A stretch of 27,970 nt of DNA from Ettlia oleoabundans (Eukaryota; Chlorophyta; Chlorophyceae; Chlamydomonadales), in assembly GCA_019693395.1 (NCBI GenBank), contig JAAMXP010001733.1, positions 801 to 28,770 of the forward strand. Reading direction: 5' to 3'. The notes under the pieces are model-generated. The model ran no database searches. It was not told where the DNA came from and was given only the letters and a program-made list of their open reading frames with translations. Below are positions 1 through 11,100 of this stretch, one piece after another; position 1 is the stretch's first letter, and the number at the start of each line of letters is the position of its first letter. The position numbers were made by a program, and so were the translations under genes.

Positions 1-17
1 CCCCCCCCCGCACCCAC

Positions 18-930
18 CTGAGGCCGTCTCTGCAGACAGGAAGCCCTGTGACGTGTAGGCGTTGCCCAGGCACCACAGCGCATCGTGTCGCCGCGCGTCA
101 ATGCCAAGCGCCTGCTCAGATAGTGGTAGGACAGAAAGCCAGGGCCGCGTTGAGGGGGTGAAATGTTTCCTCTCACAGCAGCCTGGCGATTGGAGACCGC
201 TGATATGGCAGGGCACGGGGCTAGGCACTGATGTCCTTGCTCTAACCTTCAAACAGAGCGATTATCATATATCTGCCATACAACTCGATGACACCTGCGA
301 CATGACACCAGCGTCACGACCATATCCTGCTAGCCATGCAGCCGCAGCAATGAACAACGACTTACTGACCTGCTCAAACTTGCCAATCGCCTCCTCAATC
401 ATTTCATATGCCTCGCCGCCCTGCCGGAAGTGAGCCAGCTCCAGCAGCGCGCCACCCCACTTGGTGAGGGCCTGCTTGAGAGGTAGCAACAGCAACAGGG
501 CACGACTCGGTGGGAGGCCACATGGGCAGGAAAGCAGGCGGATTGTTCAACCCAAACATGGCAGCCTGGCCGCCAAGTCGTACAGGCATCGGCTGCCAAT
601 CAGAGCACCCCGTTTGATTATAACATGCGAGGGCAACGGTGTGGCCTAACAGTAAACTACAGCCAGACAAGGACAAGCAGCACCAGCTGCCAGCCCAAGC
701 GGCGGGTGCACTGCGGCGGCCCACCATGGCATCTTTGCTGTTGGCTTTGAACTCGCGCTCCGCTTGCTCGCGTGCCTGTTCAAAGAACATCAGCCTGCAG
801 CGCGAACGAGGGTTGGGAGGGCAGCGGAATGTCATCACGCTGCGGAGCGGGTGCGTTGCAGCAATCAATCACATGCAAGCAAACGTCGGGATCACCTTTC
901 AATGTCCTCGCGACCTAGGGACGCCTCCAT
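18..930 (-). CDS. TOM20: TOM20, plant-type mitochondrial import receptor subunit (3' partial)
   Basis: TOM20 is the outer-membrane receptor that recognises mitochondrial presequences and passes precursors to the TOM pore. In plants and algae it is anchored by a C-terminal membrane segment. Exons read on the minus strand: 930-896, 794-725, 474-370, 111-18. Phases join cleanly and give 101 residues. The start MEASLGREDIER leads into LMFFEQAREQAE, the plant TOM20 opening. KWGGALLELAHF (about 40-51) and ALWCLGNAYTSQGFL (about 81-95) are TPR-type helices typical of the family. The last visible exon ends at a GT donor (17-16), so the remaining TPR part and the tail anchor lie outside the window. 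ALG13 lies upstream on the same strand. The family is clear; exon edges are by eye. Confidence 0.88.
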
Positions 931-1298
931 GTTGCTTGGCGGCCAGGCACAGACCAAGGAGGTGCAAAGAGTAGCTTACACTATTGGCAAACGGTCTTCA
1001 CAGGGCAGAAGCAATCCAGGCGGAAAGGGTTTCGACGATCGTAGGCAGTCCGGGTCAGTGTGCCGCTGCTGCGCTTTGGCGGGCGGACCGGCGTGCGTCA
1101 AGCACTGATCTCTTGGGAGCTTGAGGATCTGCTGCATGCTAGTCTTACAATCTGTCCATCAGTGAAACCCGCTCGCATGGTGCAGAAACTGGATTGAGGT
1201 TTGAAAAGGCGTCGGTGAAGCACGCGCTTGCGAAGCGAGCAAGCGCTGGCCCTGGGTGCCTGCTGACCAGCTGCAGCACCCGATCTAGCTAGCTTTGA
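931..1298. other. Intergenic: ALG13 3'UTR and TOM20 promoter
   Basis: No gene seen. The minus strand carries TGTAA at 1149-1145, about 150 bases past the ALG13 stop, and again at 980-976. The first is the likely ALG13 poly(A) signal. The rest should hold the TOM20 promoter and 5'UTR. No TATA-like element stood out. Confidence 0.55.
1145..1149 (-). terminator. Candidate poly(A) signal TGTAA for ALG13
   Basis: TGTAA is the usual green-algal polyadenylation signal. It is seen on the minus strand about 150 bases downstream of the ALG13 stop. Confidence 0.5.
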
Positions 1299-2637
1299 CT
1301 ACAAGGGCTTGGCCCGCACACCCATGGCAGCGTCTATGTGCTGCACAATGCCGACTGGGTCACCCTTCTCATAGGGCAGCAGGCGGGCGGGGTTCAAGGC
1401 TGCCACAACCTGCGCCAGGCTGTCTGTCGTGGCAGCATACAGGTAGCCATCCCGCTCAAGCTGTAGCCAGAGAGGAAGGGGAGGATACTAAGAGGAACAT
1501 GTTCCGGACAACGTATTAGGTTACAGGTGGAGTGAGTGATTCAGAGTGAGTGAACACAGATGCAGGGTGTTGCAAACAACGGGTGCTGCATATGTTAAGC
1601 GCCCCGCGGCCGAGCCCAACACACCAGCTCAGAACCCAAGAGCTGCCCTAGCACCTGACTACCTTTCCAACAAACTTCGTTCTGTGAGGGTTCAGCAATA
1701 CTGCCCTAACCCACCTTTGTGGCCAGCTCCATCTGGTGGTTGTCCATGAGCAATGGGTTGGGAACAACCACCAGCGGGCGCCGCAAACGCAGCGCCTCGA
1801 AAATGCTGCCCGAGCCTGCACAAGGGAAGGGGGAAGGGAGTCAAAGGGGCCATCAAGCGGGCTGGCCAATGGCCTGTCATTCCCCAAAAAGCAAAAATAC
1901 ATCAAACGGGCAGAGCAAAGCTAACGACGCAGAGTGTGACCAGCCACGCTACCCAGCACGCAAATGAGCCAGCAGAGGCAGGCAGGCAGCCCCTAATGCC
2001 TCCTTTACATTCATGCTGCACACAATCACCCACCCACTCATTCTGCATGAGCCCCGCCAATCGCCCTTTGAGTAGAGCACCCACCCACCCGCGTGGCTGA
2101 TGACCAGCGCCGCTGTTTGCAGGTGGTCTGCCAACGATGGGGCGTAGTCAAAGTACTCCACGCTCAACCCGCTATGCAGCCGTGCCGCGCGACGGTTGGG
2201 CGGCAGCAGCCGACGCGGCGTGTAGTCCGCCCTGCAGATCGGATGACGCAGCGCATGTGAGCCAGGGTTTTGGCAAGAGAGGCTGGTCAGCATATTAGCC
2301 CAGCTGGGGAGCATCGTGAAGCTTGAACCAATCTGCAACCACCCATCTGGCCAAAGCCATGCGATGCACGCCAAGCTGCCTTACTCATGCCAACCAAGTC
2401 CTCAACCGTGTACCCGCTGCCTTATGCCCTCTATCAACCATACATGAACACACAATGCTTGCTCGCCCCAGCAACATCCCACCTGCCGATCTGCATGACA
2501 AGCCGCGTGTAGCCTGCTGCCACCAACACATCGGCAAATGCAGCCTGGTCCACCGCACGGATGAGCGCATCAAACTTGGTGGTGCCCACCGTCACAAACA
2601 CGGTGCGCTCACCGCCAGCTGCCGCAGAGGCAGGCAT
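1299..2637 (-). CDS. ALG13: ALG13, catalytic subunit of UDP-GlcNAc transferase (N-glycan assembly)
   Basis: With membrane partner ALG14, ALG13 adds the second GlcNAc to GlcNAc-PP-dolichol on the cytosolic face of the ER. Exons: 2637-2483, 2231-2089, 1815-1715, 1460-1299. They join in phase to a 186-residue protein ending in TAG, about the usual length for the short plant/fungal form. [14 protein letters not shown] lies at residues 13-26. [11 protein letters not shown] begins at about residue 98 and is rebuilt across the exon 2/3 junction; it is the GT28-type nucleotide-sugar site. [15 protein letters not shown] follows. I chose the ATG at 2637 because it lies about ten residues before the conserved first strand; an in-frame ATG at 2685 would add 16 unconserved residues. 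There is no membrane segment, as expected, and no ALG14 domain is fused. Confidence 0.93.
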
Positions 2638-2977
2638 GCCCGATGGAATCAAGCGACGGGATAGGCGGTGGCAGACCCAAACCAACAGGGGCTGTTACTA
2701 GGCAGCCTAGTAGTCGGCGGCTGCTGTCAAGGGATAGAATTATGCTGACGGCTGCTCTATGCTGTTCCTAGCGAGCTGAAAGGCTGTATGCACTGGGTTG
2801 CTGTATTCTGTGCAAGTTTCGTGCCGCCGGTCACTCCAGCACAGGGCAAGCTGCGAGCGCCTGGGAAGCACTATGCTTGCAGGTAAATTATGCCCAGCCA
2901 GCCGAAGGGATTAGTTCGTCCCTTCTCTGTCGGTCAGTCTAATATTGAACACTTGGTCTGTACCACTTCCCTGTCGG
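2638..2977. other. Intergenic: CSL4 3'UTR and ALG13 promoter
   Basis: No gene seen. A ten-base repeat, ctgtcggtca, occurs at about 2927 and again at 2971, the latter overlapping the CSL4 stop codon. No minus-strand TGTAA was found here, so the CSL4 poly(A) site is not assigned. Confidence 0.5.
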
Positions 2978-4649
2978 TCAGGCGTCCAGTTTGGCCACCT
3001 TGCGCTGCTCCACAGCCTTAGTATGGGGGCATTGCATCTCCTGCCAGCTCACAGGCACCATGGGCACGCCTGCAGCGACTAGCAGGGTACAAAGTGACAA
3101 ATCGACGGCGGGGGACAGGGAGACAAGAGGGCACTGCATGCCAGCTGACTGGGGAAGCAGCCAACCTGACACAGCAGATAGAAGCAGCTGCAACATATCA
3201 CTGGCTGAGGCACACACAGCTTCCACGTGCAGCAAGGAGCCGTGACTGCCTATGGTGTGACACAACATGGTGGTCGGAGGGTTTTGAATCCTTGCCTGCC
3301 AAGCTCTTTGCGTAAACCACCCCCAGGTGGTTCTTGGCTGTGGTGAGGTGGTAGGAGCGCGCGTCACCCAGGGACAGCACCTCGGCACGCACCACGTCAC
3401 CGGGGCGGAAGCTGGACTGAATCTGGACCTGCAAAAACAGCGAAGTATGTATGTAGGTGTAAATAAGATGCATGGGAACGAGCAACTGGGCAGATCAGCG
3501 GGCAGGCAAAGAAGGCTGGTAAGCAGCATAGCCGCCAACAGATGGCTGAGAACTGGCTGGCAGGCTGGGATAGGATACGAGCGCCAAACTCTAGAGCAGC
3601 TGTGGCAATGCAGCAGGCCTTTCCATTGTCAGCCAGCCTTATGATGGAGTGCAAGTCAACCGGCTCCATAACCCCATCTGTCGTCACTTGGTTTCAGTGT
3701 AGTCCAAAAGAGCACAGCGCAGCAAAGCATTGCGGCTTGGCATGACCCAGGCCAGCTCACCTTGTCAATTTCTGTGGTCCGCACGTCCTGCAGGCGGATC
3801 ACGCCGCTGTAGCGCTGTCGCACCGGCTTGGGACCCACACACAGGATATCAACTGTAAGCGGCAATGGCAGGAAGGGGCGGGACGGACAAGGGGGTAAAT
3901 CATATGTGCTTGGCTGGCAGCCAGCCATAGCCTCCGCGCCACTGTGCCCATGCACATGGTTGCCCGAGCATGTTCCAGGCTGTGTCACATCAGCTGCAGT
4001 TCAACTGCTAGTGCAATAGGCTATAAAGCCTAACTGCAAGCTCATCGACTGCCTACCTGCTGCCAGGCGCGGATTGATGCGCACCACGCGTGCTGTAACT
4101 GTGTCGCCCACTCGCGGTACCACGGGTTCAACACCAGCGCGGACCACTTCCACCCTGGGCTTCTGCGCTCAACAATCATGGCAAGCAGAAGCTAGTCAAC
4201 AGCTGGCAGAAGAGATTTTGAATAAGAATCAAGCCCTACTTTCCACATATATCCTCTATCAATGCAGTGCATAGCACAGCAGTATCAAAGTGCCCAACAG
4301 GTAGACAATACCTGCTCTGTGCCACCCTCTCCCGCCGGCAGCACGCGCTTGGTGCCCACTAGTGTGGCACAAATGAAGGTGTCTTTCACACAAGTACCAC
4401 TCCCGGCGTCGTACTCGGCCTGCACATGCAGCCCACCACACCAAGTCGGCTGGCAAGCTGACGCGCAAACTTCAGCGGCAGAAAGGCGGCAAGCGGAAGA
4501 GGGGTGTCAGCTGTCAATAGCAGGGCAACGAGCGGGTCAAGACGGCATCCAGATCGCGTCTTGCCGAGCAAATGTGCGGACAAGGCTTCGATGGCACTCA
4601 CTGCGAGTGCCAAGCGCTCTCCAGGCGTGACCAGCAGCGTCTCGGCCAT
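2978..4649 (-). CDS. CSL4: CSL4 (EXOSC1), RNA exosome cap subunit with S1 domain
   Basis: CSL4 is one of the three RNA-binding cap proteins of the eukaryotic exosome, which processes and degrades RNA 3' to 5'. Exons: 4649-4602, 4419-4312, 4162-4057, 3852-3761, 3428-3296, 3069-2978. The product is 192 residues, close to human EXOSC1. Residues 1-52 form the N-terminal domain (LLVTPGERLALA, then GTKRVLPAGEG). The S1 domain covers about 66-160, including VRINPRLAAVDILCVGPKPV and FRPGDVVRAEVLSLGDA. The C-terminal signature GVPMVPVSWQEMQCP starts at residue 163. The intron after exon 5 starts with GC (CAG/GCAAGG) and no GT site restores the frame. It is divergent from the uL1 gene. Confidence 0.95.
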
Positions 4650-4826
4650 GCAGCACCCTTGCCAAGCGTGCAGCCGATCCTTGGCGCGCCTACTTAAGCA
4701 AGTGTCCTAGAGCAGGAGTATTTGAGACGCCAGGCCAGGGTCTTTCCTTATGTCGCGCCTTGTAGTGCGGGGGGTCGCCTGCCCGTGCCTCTTTCACTGT
4801 TTGGGCACAGCTAAGAGCAAGCCACC
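4650..4826. promoter_or_regulatory. Shared divergent promoter region of CSL4 and RPL10A
   Basis: Only 177 bases separate the two start codons, which point away from each other, so both promoters and 5'UTRs must fit here. No TATA box is visible on either strand. A pyrimidine-rich stretch (ctctttcactg near 4790) precedes the ribosomal protein start, as is common for such genes. Bidirectional activity is inferred from spacing only. Confidence 0.6.
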
Positions 4827-6702
4827 ATGAGCAAGGTTACGGGTGCGTATTTTAGCGCGTAAATGCTTGTCAGGGAGTTCAGGAGACGCGGGCGGTGGGG
4901 CAGCATGCCTTGGCCGGACTTGGGAGCTGCCGTCCGCCGGCAGGGGTACAGCGGCCGCAAATTGTTCAACCAACGAGTCCGCCAGCCATCTGTTTCGCAC
5001 AGCCTGACCTGACCTGCGGCTGCGCCCTATTATCTCTGTTGACCTTGCTGCAGGCGAAGTGCTGCGTGAGGGCATCACTGGTGCGTTGGCTGCCCTTTCA
5101 GCCGCTGCTCAAGCGCGCAAGTAGCTGGGCAGCAGCCCCGCTGGCAGCATGCAGCCTGTGGGTTTGCCTGAGCAAACCATCTGGCTGCACTAAAAGGATT
5201 TGATGGAAGCTGTGTGCGGCTGCAACAGGCGCAAGCCGCTGATTCGCCGCCGCCCCGCTCACCTCCCGGCGCTGCACCCCTCTTGCAGGCGTGCTGAACG
5301 GCGCCAAGGAGAAGCAGCGCAAGTTCACCGAGACGGTGGAGCTGCAGATTGGCCTGAAGAACTATGACCCACAGAAGGACAAGCGTTTCAGCGGCTCTGT
5401 GAAGCTGCCCTACTGCCCGCGCCCCAACATGCAGGTGCGGCAATGCACCAGATGCTCGCGTCTGCCTTGTGTTGCATCCAGCGGGGCGGCACTTTTGGTA
5501 TGGGTAGGCGAGCAGCGATGTGCGCCATATTGGTGCCAACATGTAACTGTCAACATTTTAGTAGCACTCAAATATCCCTCTCCTTTTGTTCTTGTTCTTC
5601 TGCCTGCAGGTGTGCGTGCTGGGTGACCACAAGCATTGCGAGGAGGCCAAGGCCATGGGTGTGGATGCCATGACCGTGGACGACCTGAAGAAGCTGAACA
5701 AGAACAAGAAGCTGGTGAAGAAGCTGGGTGAGTGAGAACACTGCACTGCTAACAGTGGTTGAGGCTGGCAAAAGCTTGCCCCTGTTTTCCATATTACTTT
5801 TGGTGTGTGGGTGGGTGTTGCATGTGTGTATGTGTGTTGCGTGGAGGGGTAGGGGGGTATGCTGAACAGCAGCATGCATGTGTCAGGCTGACAAGGCTGG
5901 CTGATTGGTGGCAAGCCAGTGGGCTGCCTGCACCCCGGCAATTACTGTGCAGCAGCATGCAAGCTGCCACAGGTCGTTGCCCCCTTTTACCAACCACTGC
6001 CCTTCACTGGCCCGCTCACTCTGCCCCACTGCCTCTCCCCTGCCTCTGGTACCTGCCTCCCACGTTGCCCCGCTTGCAGCCAAGAAGTACGCCGCCTTCC
6101 TGGCCTCCGACTCAGTGATCAAGCAGATTCCGCGTCTGCTGGGTCCCGGTTTGAACAAGGCGGGCAAGTTCCCCACGCTCATCACCCACAATGACTCCCT
6201 GGAGAACAAGATCAACGAGATCCGCTCCTCCGTCAAGTACCAGCTGAAGAAGGTGCTGTGCCTGGGTGTGGCCGTGGGCAACGTGTCCATGTCTGACCGC
6301 GAGCTCTACGTCAACATTCAGGTGCGGGCATGTGTTGGTTGGCGTGGGTAGGCTGGTTGACTGGCGTGGCTGGGTGCCTGGCTGAGCTGGTGGGCTGGTC
6401 AGGTGGGCTTTGTAGGCGGTGGCTATGTGAACTCGAGGAGCTATTGGGCAGTTGTGCAAGTTGTACAGGCGTGCCGGCTGTTGCTGGGTGGCAGTGCATT
6501 TTTCATCTTGTCGAACATGGGGATGCATAATTGGTACACCCACTCATGTTTATGCCCTATATGTGTGCATTGAAACCGTTTGTTTGGCCTCTGGCTGCAG
6601 ATGTCGATCAACTTCCTGGTGTCCCTGCTGAAGAAGAACTGGCAGAACGTCAAGTCGCTCTACATCAAGAGCTCCATGGGCAAGCCCTACCGCCTGTACT
6701 GA
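4827..6702 (+). CDS. RPL10A: Large-subunit ribosomal protein uL1 (RPL10A), cytosolic
   Basis: uL1 forms the L1 stalk of the 60S subunit beside the E site and helps move deacylated tRNA out. Exons: 4827-4842, 5054-5080, 5289-5434, 5610-5727, 6080-6321, 6601-6702. The sum is 651 bases, giving 216 residues, the normal length in plants. [67 protein letters not shown] and [18 protein letters not shown] are near-invariant eukaryotic uL1 blocks. The start lies in the context gccaccATGA and gives MSKVTGEV. The first exon carries only five codons and one base, and the second is a 27-base microexon, so the N-terminus rests on two tiny exons; both have good splice sites and match the family. Confidence 0.98.
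5054..5080 (+). other. 27-nt microexon of RPL10A
   Basis: It is bounded by ttgctgcag and GTGCGT and encodes EVLREGIT plus split glycine codons at both ends. It matches the start of plant uL1 (about EAVREAIT). Length is a multiple of three and the phase is 1 on both sides, so skipping would keep the frame. Confidence 0.9.
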
Positions 6703-7068
6703 GCGGTGGTGGCAACCCCGGCCACAGCCTGCTGGCTGCCGTGGCGTGCTGCGCCGCGGCAGGGGCACCTGTGGAAGTGGCAGCAGCGGTTTGAGCTGCT
6801 GCTGCTGCTCTGCCGCGAACTGCGCTGCACCATTGGCAGCGGCACGCACGACTGCCGTTGGCATTTGTTGCCAGCGTGCTGACCAGAGATGCTTCCTCAC
6901 AGACTGACACACACCAACAGCTGGCTGGTGCACGAGAACACTCCCACCCTTCGCCGGGAGGCGCCAACTGGTCTGCTTGGGAGCCCTGTGGCCGCACACA
7001 CGGTGCCGCCAACGCAGGAGCGCTTGCTCTAGTCAAGCAAATCGAGCTGTTTGCCCTGTGAAGAGTAC

Positions 7069-7073
7069 TGTAA
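7069..7073 (+). terminator. Candidate poly(A) signal TGTAA for RPL10A
   Basis: TGTAA lies 367 bases after the RPL10A stop and is followed by an AT-rich stretch. Confidence 0.6.
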
Positions 7074-7948
7074 CAATTACAGCAGTGATGTCAAGTGAGA
7101 TGGTTGAAAAGAGGGGGGTGGCTGAGGCGAGAGATGCGCACGCCACTGGTGGCATTGGCACCTGCCTCGAGACACAGCATGCATGCACATCCACCCCAAG
7201 CAGCACCACACTTGCACAACACACTCTGTCGCGGGACACCCCCGGCAGTACGGGGTTCAGGCATGCACATGCACCGCGCACTGCCATACTGGGCCATGTC
7301 CGTGCTTGCCGGCATCGATGCAGGTGATGATCACTAGGGTTTTTCACGCCGACAGCCTGTGGGTGGTACAGAGTGTTCACTGCTGCTGCAGTGGTTGAGC
7401 GGCTCTTTGACGGCACGCATGGTGTGACATATATATGCAAGGCATCCTCTGTGAATTGAGAAGCTTGCAGAGCTGCACACCGCCTGGCATCATGGCGCAC
7501 GCAGGCACCGTGCAGGAACACCTGCAAGGTGTGCCGAAAGCCGTGGCGGTTACGACTGTGAATTATTTATTATATCTCCTGTGTGATGGGTAAAGCCGCT
7601 AGCAGTGACTTGCAAGCCACACGAATGGGCGAAAAGGGCTTTGGTCCGCCAGGCTGCGGGGGCAAGCAAGACTTGCACAACATGCTGGTAAGCTCTAAGA
7701 TAGGGCGACCGGCGGCGGAGGAGCTTCAGAAGCAAACCCATTTTCGCGCGCTGCCTGCTGGCCGCCCTCTCCCTCCCAGCCACGAGTTGGCGGGCTAGAC
7801 TGCCCGGGGCCTCAAACACTTGGTGGCCCGATTTTCGGCCCATATATTCTCCCGGTCCTTTTCAAGCTTCTTGGGGACGCTCCGTCTCCCGCTGAGACTG
7901 CCTGCTGCAGGGAGGCATTACAAATGGCCGCAGCACACCGCCATTAAA

Positions 7949-8083
7949 GTGAGTTGGTCGCTGCTTGGCTCTATACTCAGCCACACATTGGCGATAGTTA
8001 AGAACCTGGGCAGCGTGGGGGCCGCAGGGGTGGGAAGACATGGCGCCAACCCCCCCAGGTCCCCTCCCCCGCCTCCCCCGCAG
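7949..8083 (+). promoter_or_regulatory. Probable 5'UTR intron of the PPR-cyclin gene
   Basis: The donor GTGAGT at 7949 and the acceptor after a long pyrimidine run ending cccccgcag at 8083 bound a 135-base segment. The presumed first exon holds ATG at 7924-7926 with a stop after seven codons, a possible upstream ORF. No in-frame ATG was found in that exon that would extend the main protein, so I treat it as untranslated. Confidence 0.45.
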
Positions 8084-8124
8084 GTCACTGTAGCCAGTTA
8101 CTCCAACAGAGCTCCTGGGGAGCA

Positions 8125-11100
8125 ATGCAACGTTCCTGGGAGATGTCTGGGCCGGACGCTTTGGCCGGGCTCATGGGAAGCCTCCACCTGAACGGCGCAC
8201 ACCACACAGCAGCGCACGTCAAGGCAGCAACAGCTTCCAACGAATGGCACTCAGCAGCAACAAATGGCCTGATGACGCTCCCAGCGGGCGTGGCCGTCAC
8301 GCAGGCTCTGCCGCCCGAGTTTGCCCACCTAGCCGTCGCCACCACCACGAGTTTGCCCACCGGCCATCACCGCAATGGCAGCACATTTAACGGCTATACA
8401 GCGCCACCCCATAGCCTGGGCTGGGGAGGTCAGGCCATTCCGGAGAACGGCACCTTCAAGGCACCCTGGTTTGGCAAGAGTCGCGGCCGCGGCGGCCCCG
8501 CCAACGGGCTCGGCCGAGGGCGCGGGCGCAGCGGCGCCCCTGGTGCCAACGGCGGTTCAGGGAGCGGCCGGCGTGGCTTTCGCCGGGGATACGACGCCAG
8601 CGGCAGCGGCAACGGGCTGTCGCCACCTGATGATGTCAGCATTGAGAACCTGGTGGCTCTGGTGGGCGCCATCCCCGCCTCCCAGCCCATCACCGACACA
8701 GTCTATCAGGCACTATTCCAGCTGGATGGCCGTTCATGCGCCCTGCTGCTGAAAGACCTGTCCAAGGCAGGCATGCAGTTCAGGTGTGTGGCAAGCTGGC
8801 ATATGAACACGCTGATGGGAGCGGTTGCTGAAGGGCTTGACGCAAGACTGGCGGGTGGTGTGGTCACCCTCACAGCACCCCTTTGGCACAGGCTGGCCCC
8901 TGCCCGTGGTGTGACAGCCACCCTTTATCTGCGACTGCCTGTGCTGTTGCATCCACCTGGTTAGCCATCCCTGCCCCCAACACCACTCCTTTGTGCCCAC
9001 ACTGCCATTGCTGCCACCACCAAAAAGTCGACTTCGCTCATTGCCGCCCTGTCGCCGCCTGCCTGCAGGGCTACGGAGCTGTTTGACTGGGTGCGTGCTC
9101 TGGAAGAGGGCCACCCGCTGCAGTCGCTACTGGATGTGTACAGCTATACAGCAATGATCTCACTCTGCATCATAGAGCACGACGTGGACAGGGCGCTCAA
9201 GGTGATTTTGCTGCTTGCGGGGGCGAGCTGCCAACATGGCGCCGCTGCTTGATTGTCAGCCTTTGCCTCTATGGCTTTGATGCCCTGCTTCTTACTTTGT
9301 TCCACCTGCCACCTGCACAGGTTCGTGGTGAAACTCCCAACCAACAGCCTATGACCCCCCACCCACCCTTACCCCCCCAAGAGCTGGTTGCCTCCCCAAA
9401 CAGGCTGCCTCACCCCGTGTCCCTCACTGTTAACCCGGTCGCCTTGCACCCTGCAGCTTGCTGGCGAGATGAAGAGCAAGGGCATTGAGCGCAATGTGCA
9501 CACCTACACCGCGCTGATGAATGTTTGCATAAAGTGCTCCAAGCATGCGCTGGCATTGGAAACCTACAAGCTCATGAGACAGGACAAGTGCACGCCCAAC
9601 GTGGTTAGTGCAGCTGGTGTACGCCTATCGTAATGTTGTGTGGGTTTGGGGGGGGTGCGGGTGGTTGCCTGGCGAAAGGAAATGGGGGGATGGACCCTTT
9701 GGTCAGTTTGGGCCTGGCGGCTTGCTAACTGCAAGAGTTGATCTCCGAACCATTCTGTCATCTTACCAATCATGTTTTCTGAACCCAACTTTCACCGTCA
9801 CGCGCCTAATTTCGTGTGCAGGTCACGTACAACACGCTGATCGACGTGTACGGCAAGATGGGCAGCTGGGAGGAGGCGGTGAACGTGCTGGCGCTAATGA
9901 AGAGCGAGGGAGTGGAGCCTGTGCTGCGCACATTCAAGTGAGACCCCTTGCGCCCGCTGCAGCAGGGAGGGGCACAACAGGCCGGCGATGCCAGCTGCAC
10001 CGCATTTCAACTGCGCGCTTCTGCAGGGGCGGGACAGTCGCATTGGGCATGAACGTGCACAGGCATTGAGGGCATGGCACTGCTGCTGCCCGTGTGAGCC
10101 TTGTTACACCTCACCGCCCTCGAGCGCCCCGCTGTCCTAGCTCATGTTCCTTTCCGCCCCCACACCCACCCCTGTTCGCTGCAGCACGCTCATCATTGCC
10201 TGCAACATGTGCAACCAGCCGCGTGAGGCCATGGCGGTGTACCGGCGCATGTTGGAGGAGGGGTACTCCCCCAACTCCACAACCTACAACGCACTCATAT
10301 CCGCCTACGGCAAGGCAGGGCAGCTGGACAAGGTCATGGAGGTGTTTCAGGTTGGTTCTGAGCTGGCAGTTGAGCTGAGGTGCTGCTTGCGGCGTGTCCC
10401 AGAGGCAGTTGCAGAGGCAGGCGCACAACACCTCTCCCGCCTGCCTCAGTTGTGGCAGCGGCAGTGGGGCTGCTGCGGACATGCCCAACAATGCTGGTGG
10501 CAGGGGGTCTGCCACACATGCGTCTCATCACATGTCATCACATGCTCGCCATTCATACCCCCCTGCAGGAGATGATGTATCGCGGGTGTGAGCGCAGCGT
10601 GATCACCTACTCCTCCCTCATTTCTGCCTGCGAGAAGGCGGGGCAGGTGCGCCCAGCTGTTGGTGCTCCATGGTCTGGGCACCTAACTATTGTGTGATGC
10701 CTTGCAATGTAATAAATCTTTTCCTCAATGTAGTTTGATCTTTTGCTCAATTGGTGAAAGCGCCTTGCTCCACCAACCAACCAACCTCCCTACCCCCTGC
10801 CTCATCCCCGTTGGCGCAGTGGGAGCTGGCGCTTGAGCTGTTCCAGGAGATGCTGCGGGAGCAGTGTACGCCCAACACCGTCACCTACAACTCGCTGATC
10901 ACCGCACTGGCCCAGGGTGAGGTTGGGAGGTAGTGCAGCGCGTGCAGGGTATGTCTTGAGTGTTGGAGCAAGCAGAAAGATGTTGCATTGAATGGCGGCA
11001 CGCATGCCGGCTGTGAGGGACCTGATGCCAGGGACACACTGATGCCAGAAAGCATCGTTTCAAGCACCGCAGCACGCTGGCTGGTGTATTCATGCCTGCA

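Larger units (their letters stand above)
6703..8124. other. Intergenic: RPL10A 3'UTR and PPR-cyclin 5' region
   Basis: The RPL10A 3'UTR probably ends near TGTAA at 7069-7073. From about 7080 to 7840 I see no convincing gene; reading frames on both strands are low complexity without family features. There is an AT-rich patch (gaattatttattatatctcc, about 7560-7579). Toward the right, a TATA-like catatatt (7841-7848), a strong donor (AAA/GTGAGT, 7949) and a strong acceptor after a polypyrimidine run (8083) suggest a 5'UTR intron of the PPR-cyclin gene. Confidence 0.5.

Noticed and set aside
2926..2980. Repeated ctgtcggtca near the CSL4 stop as a mobile-element footprint
   Set aside because: Only two copies of ten bases, with no inverted ends or target duplication.
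7033..7527. 164-codon minus-strand open frame downstream of RPL10A
   Set aside because: No recognisable domain, no splice-supported extension, and it overlaps the probable RPL10A 3'UTR end.
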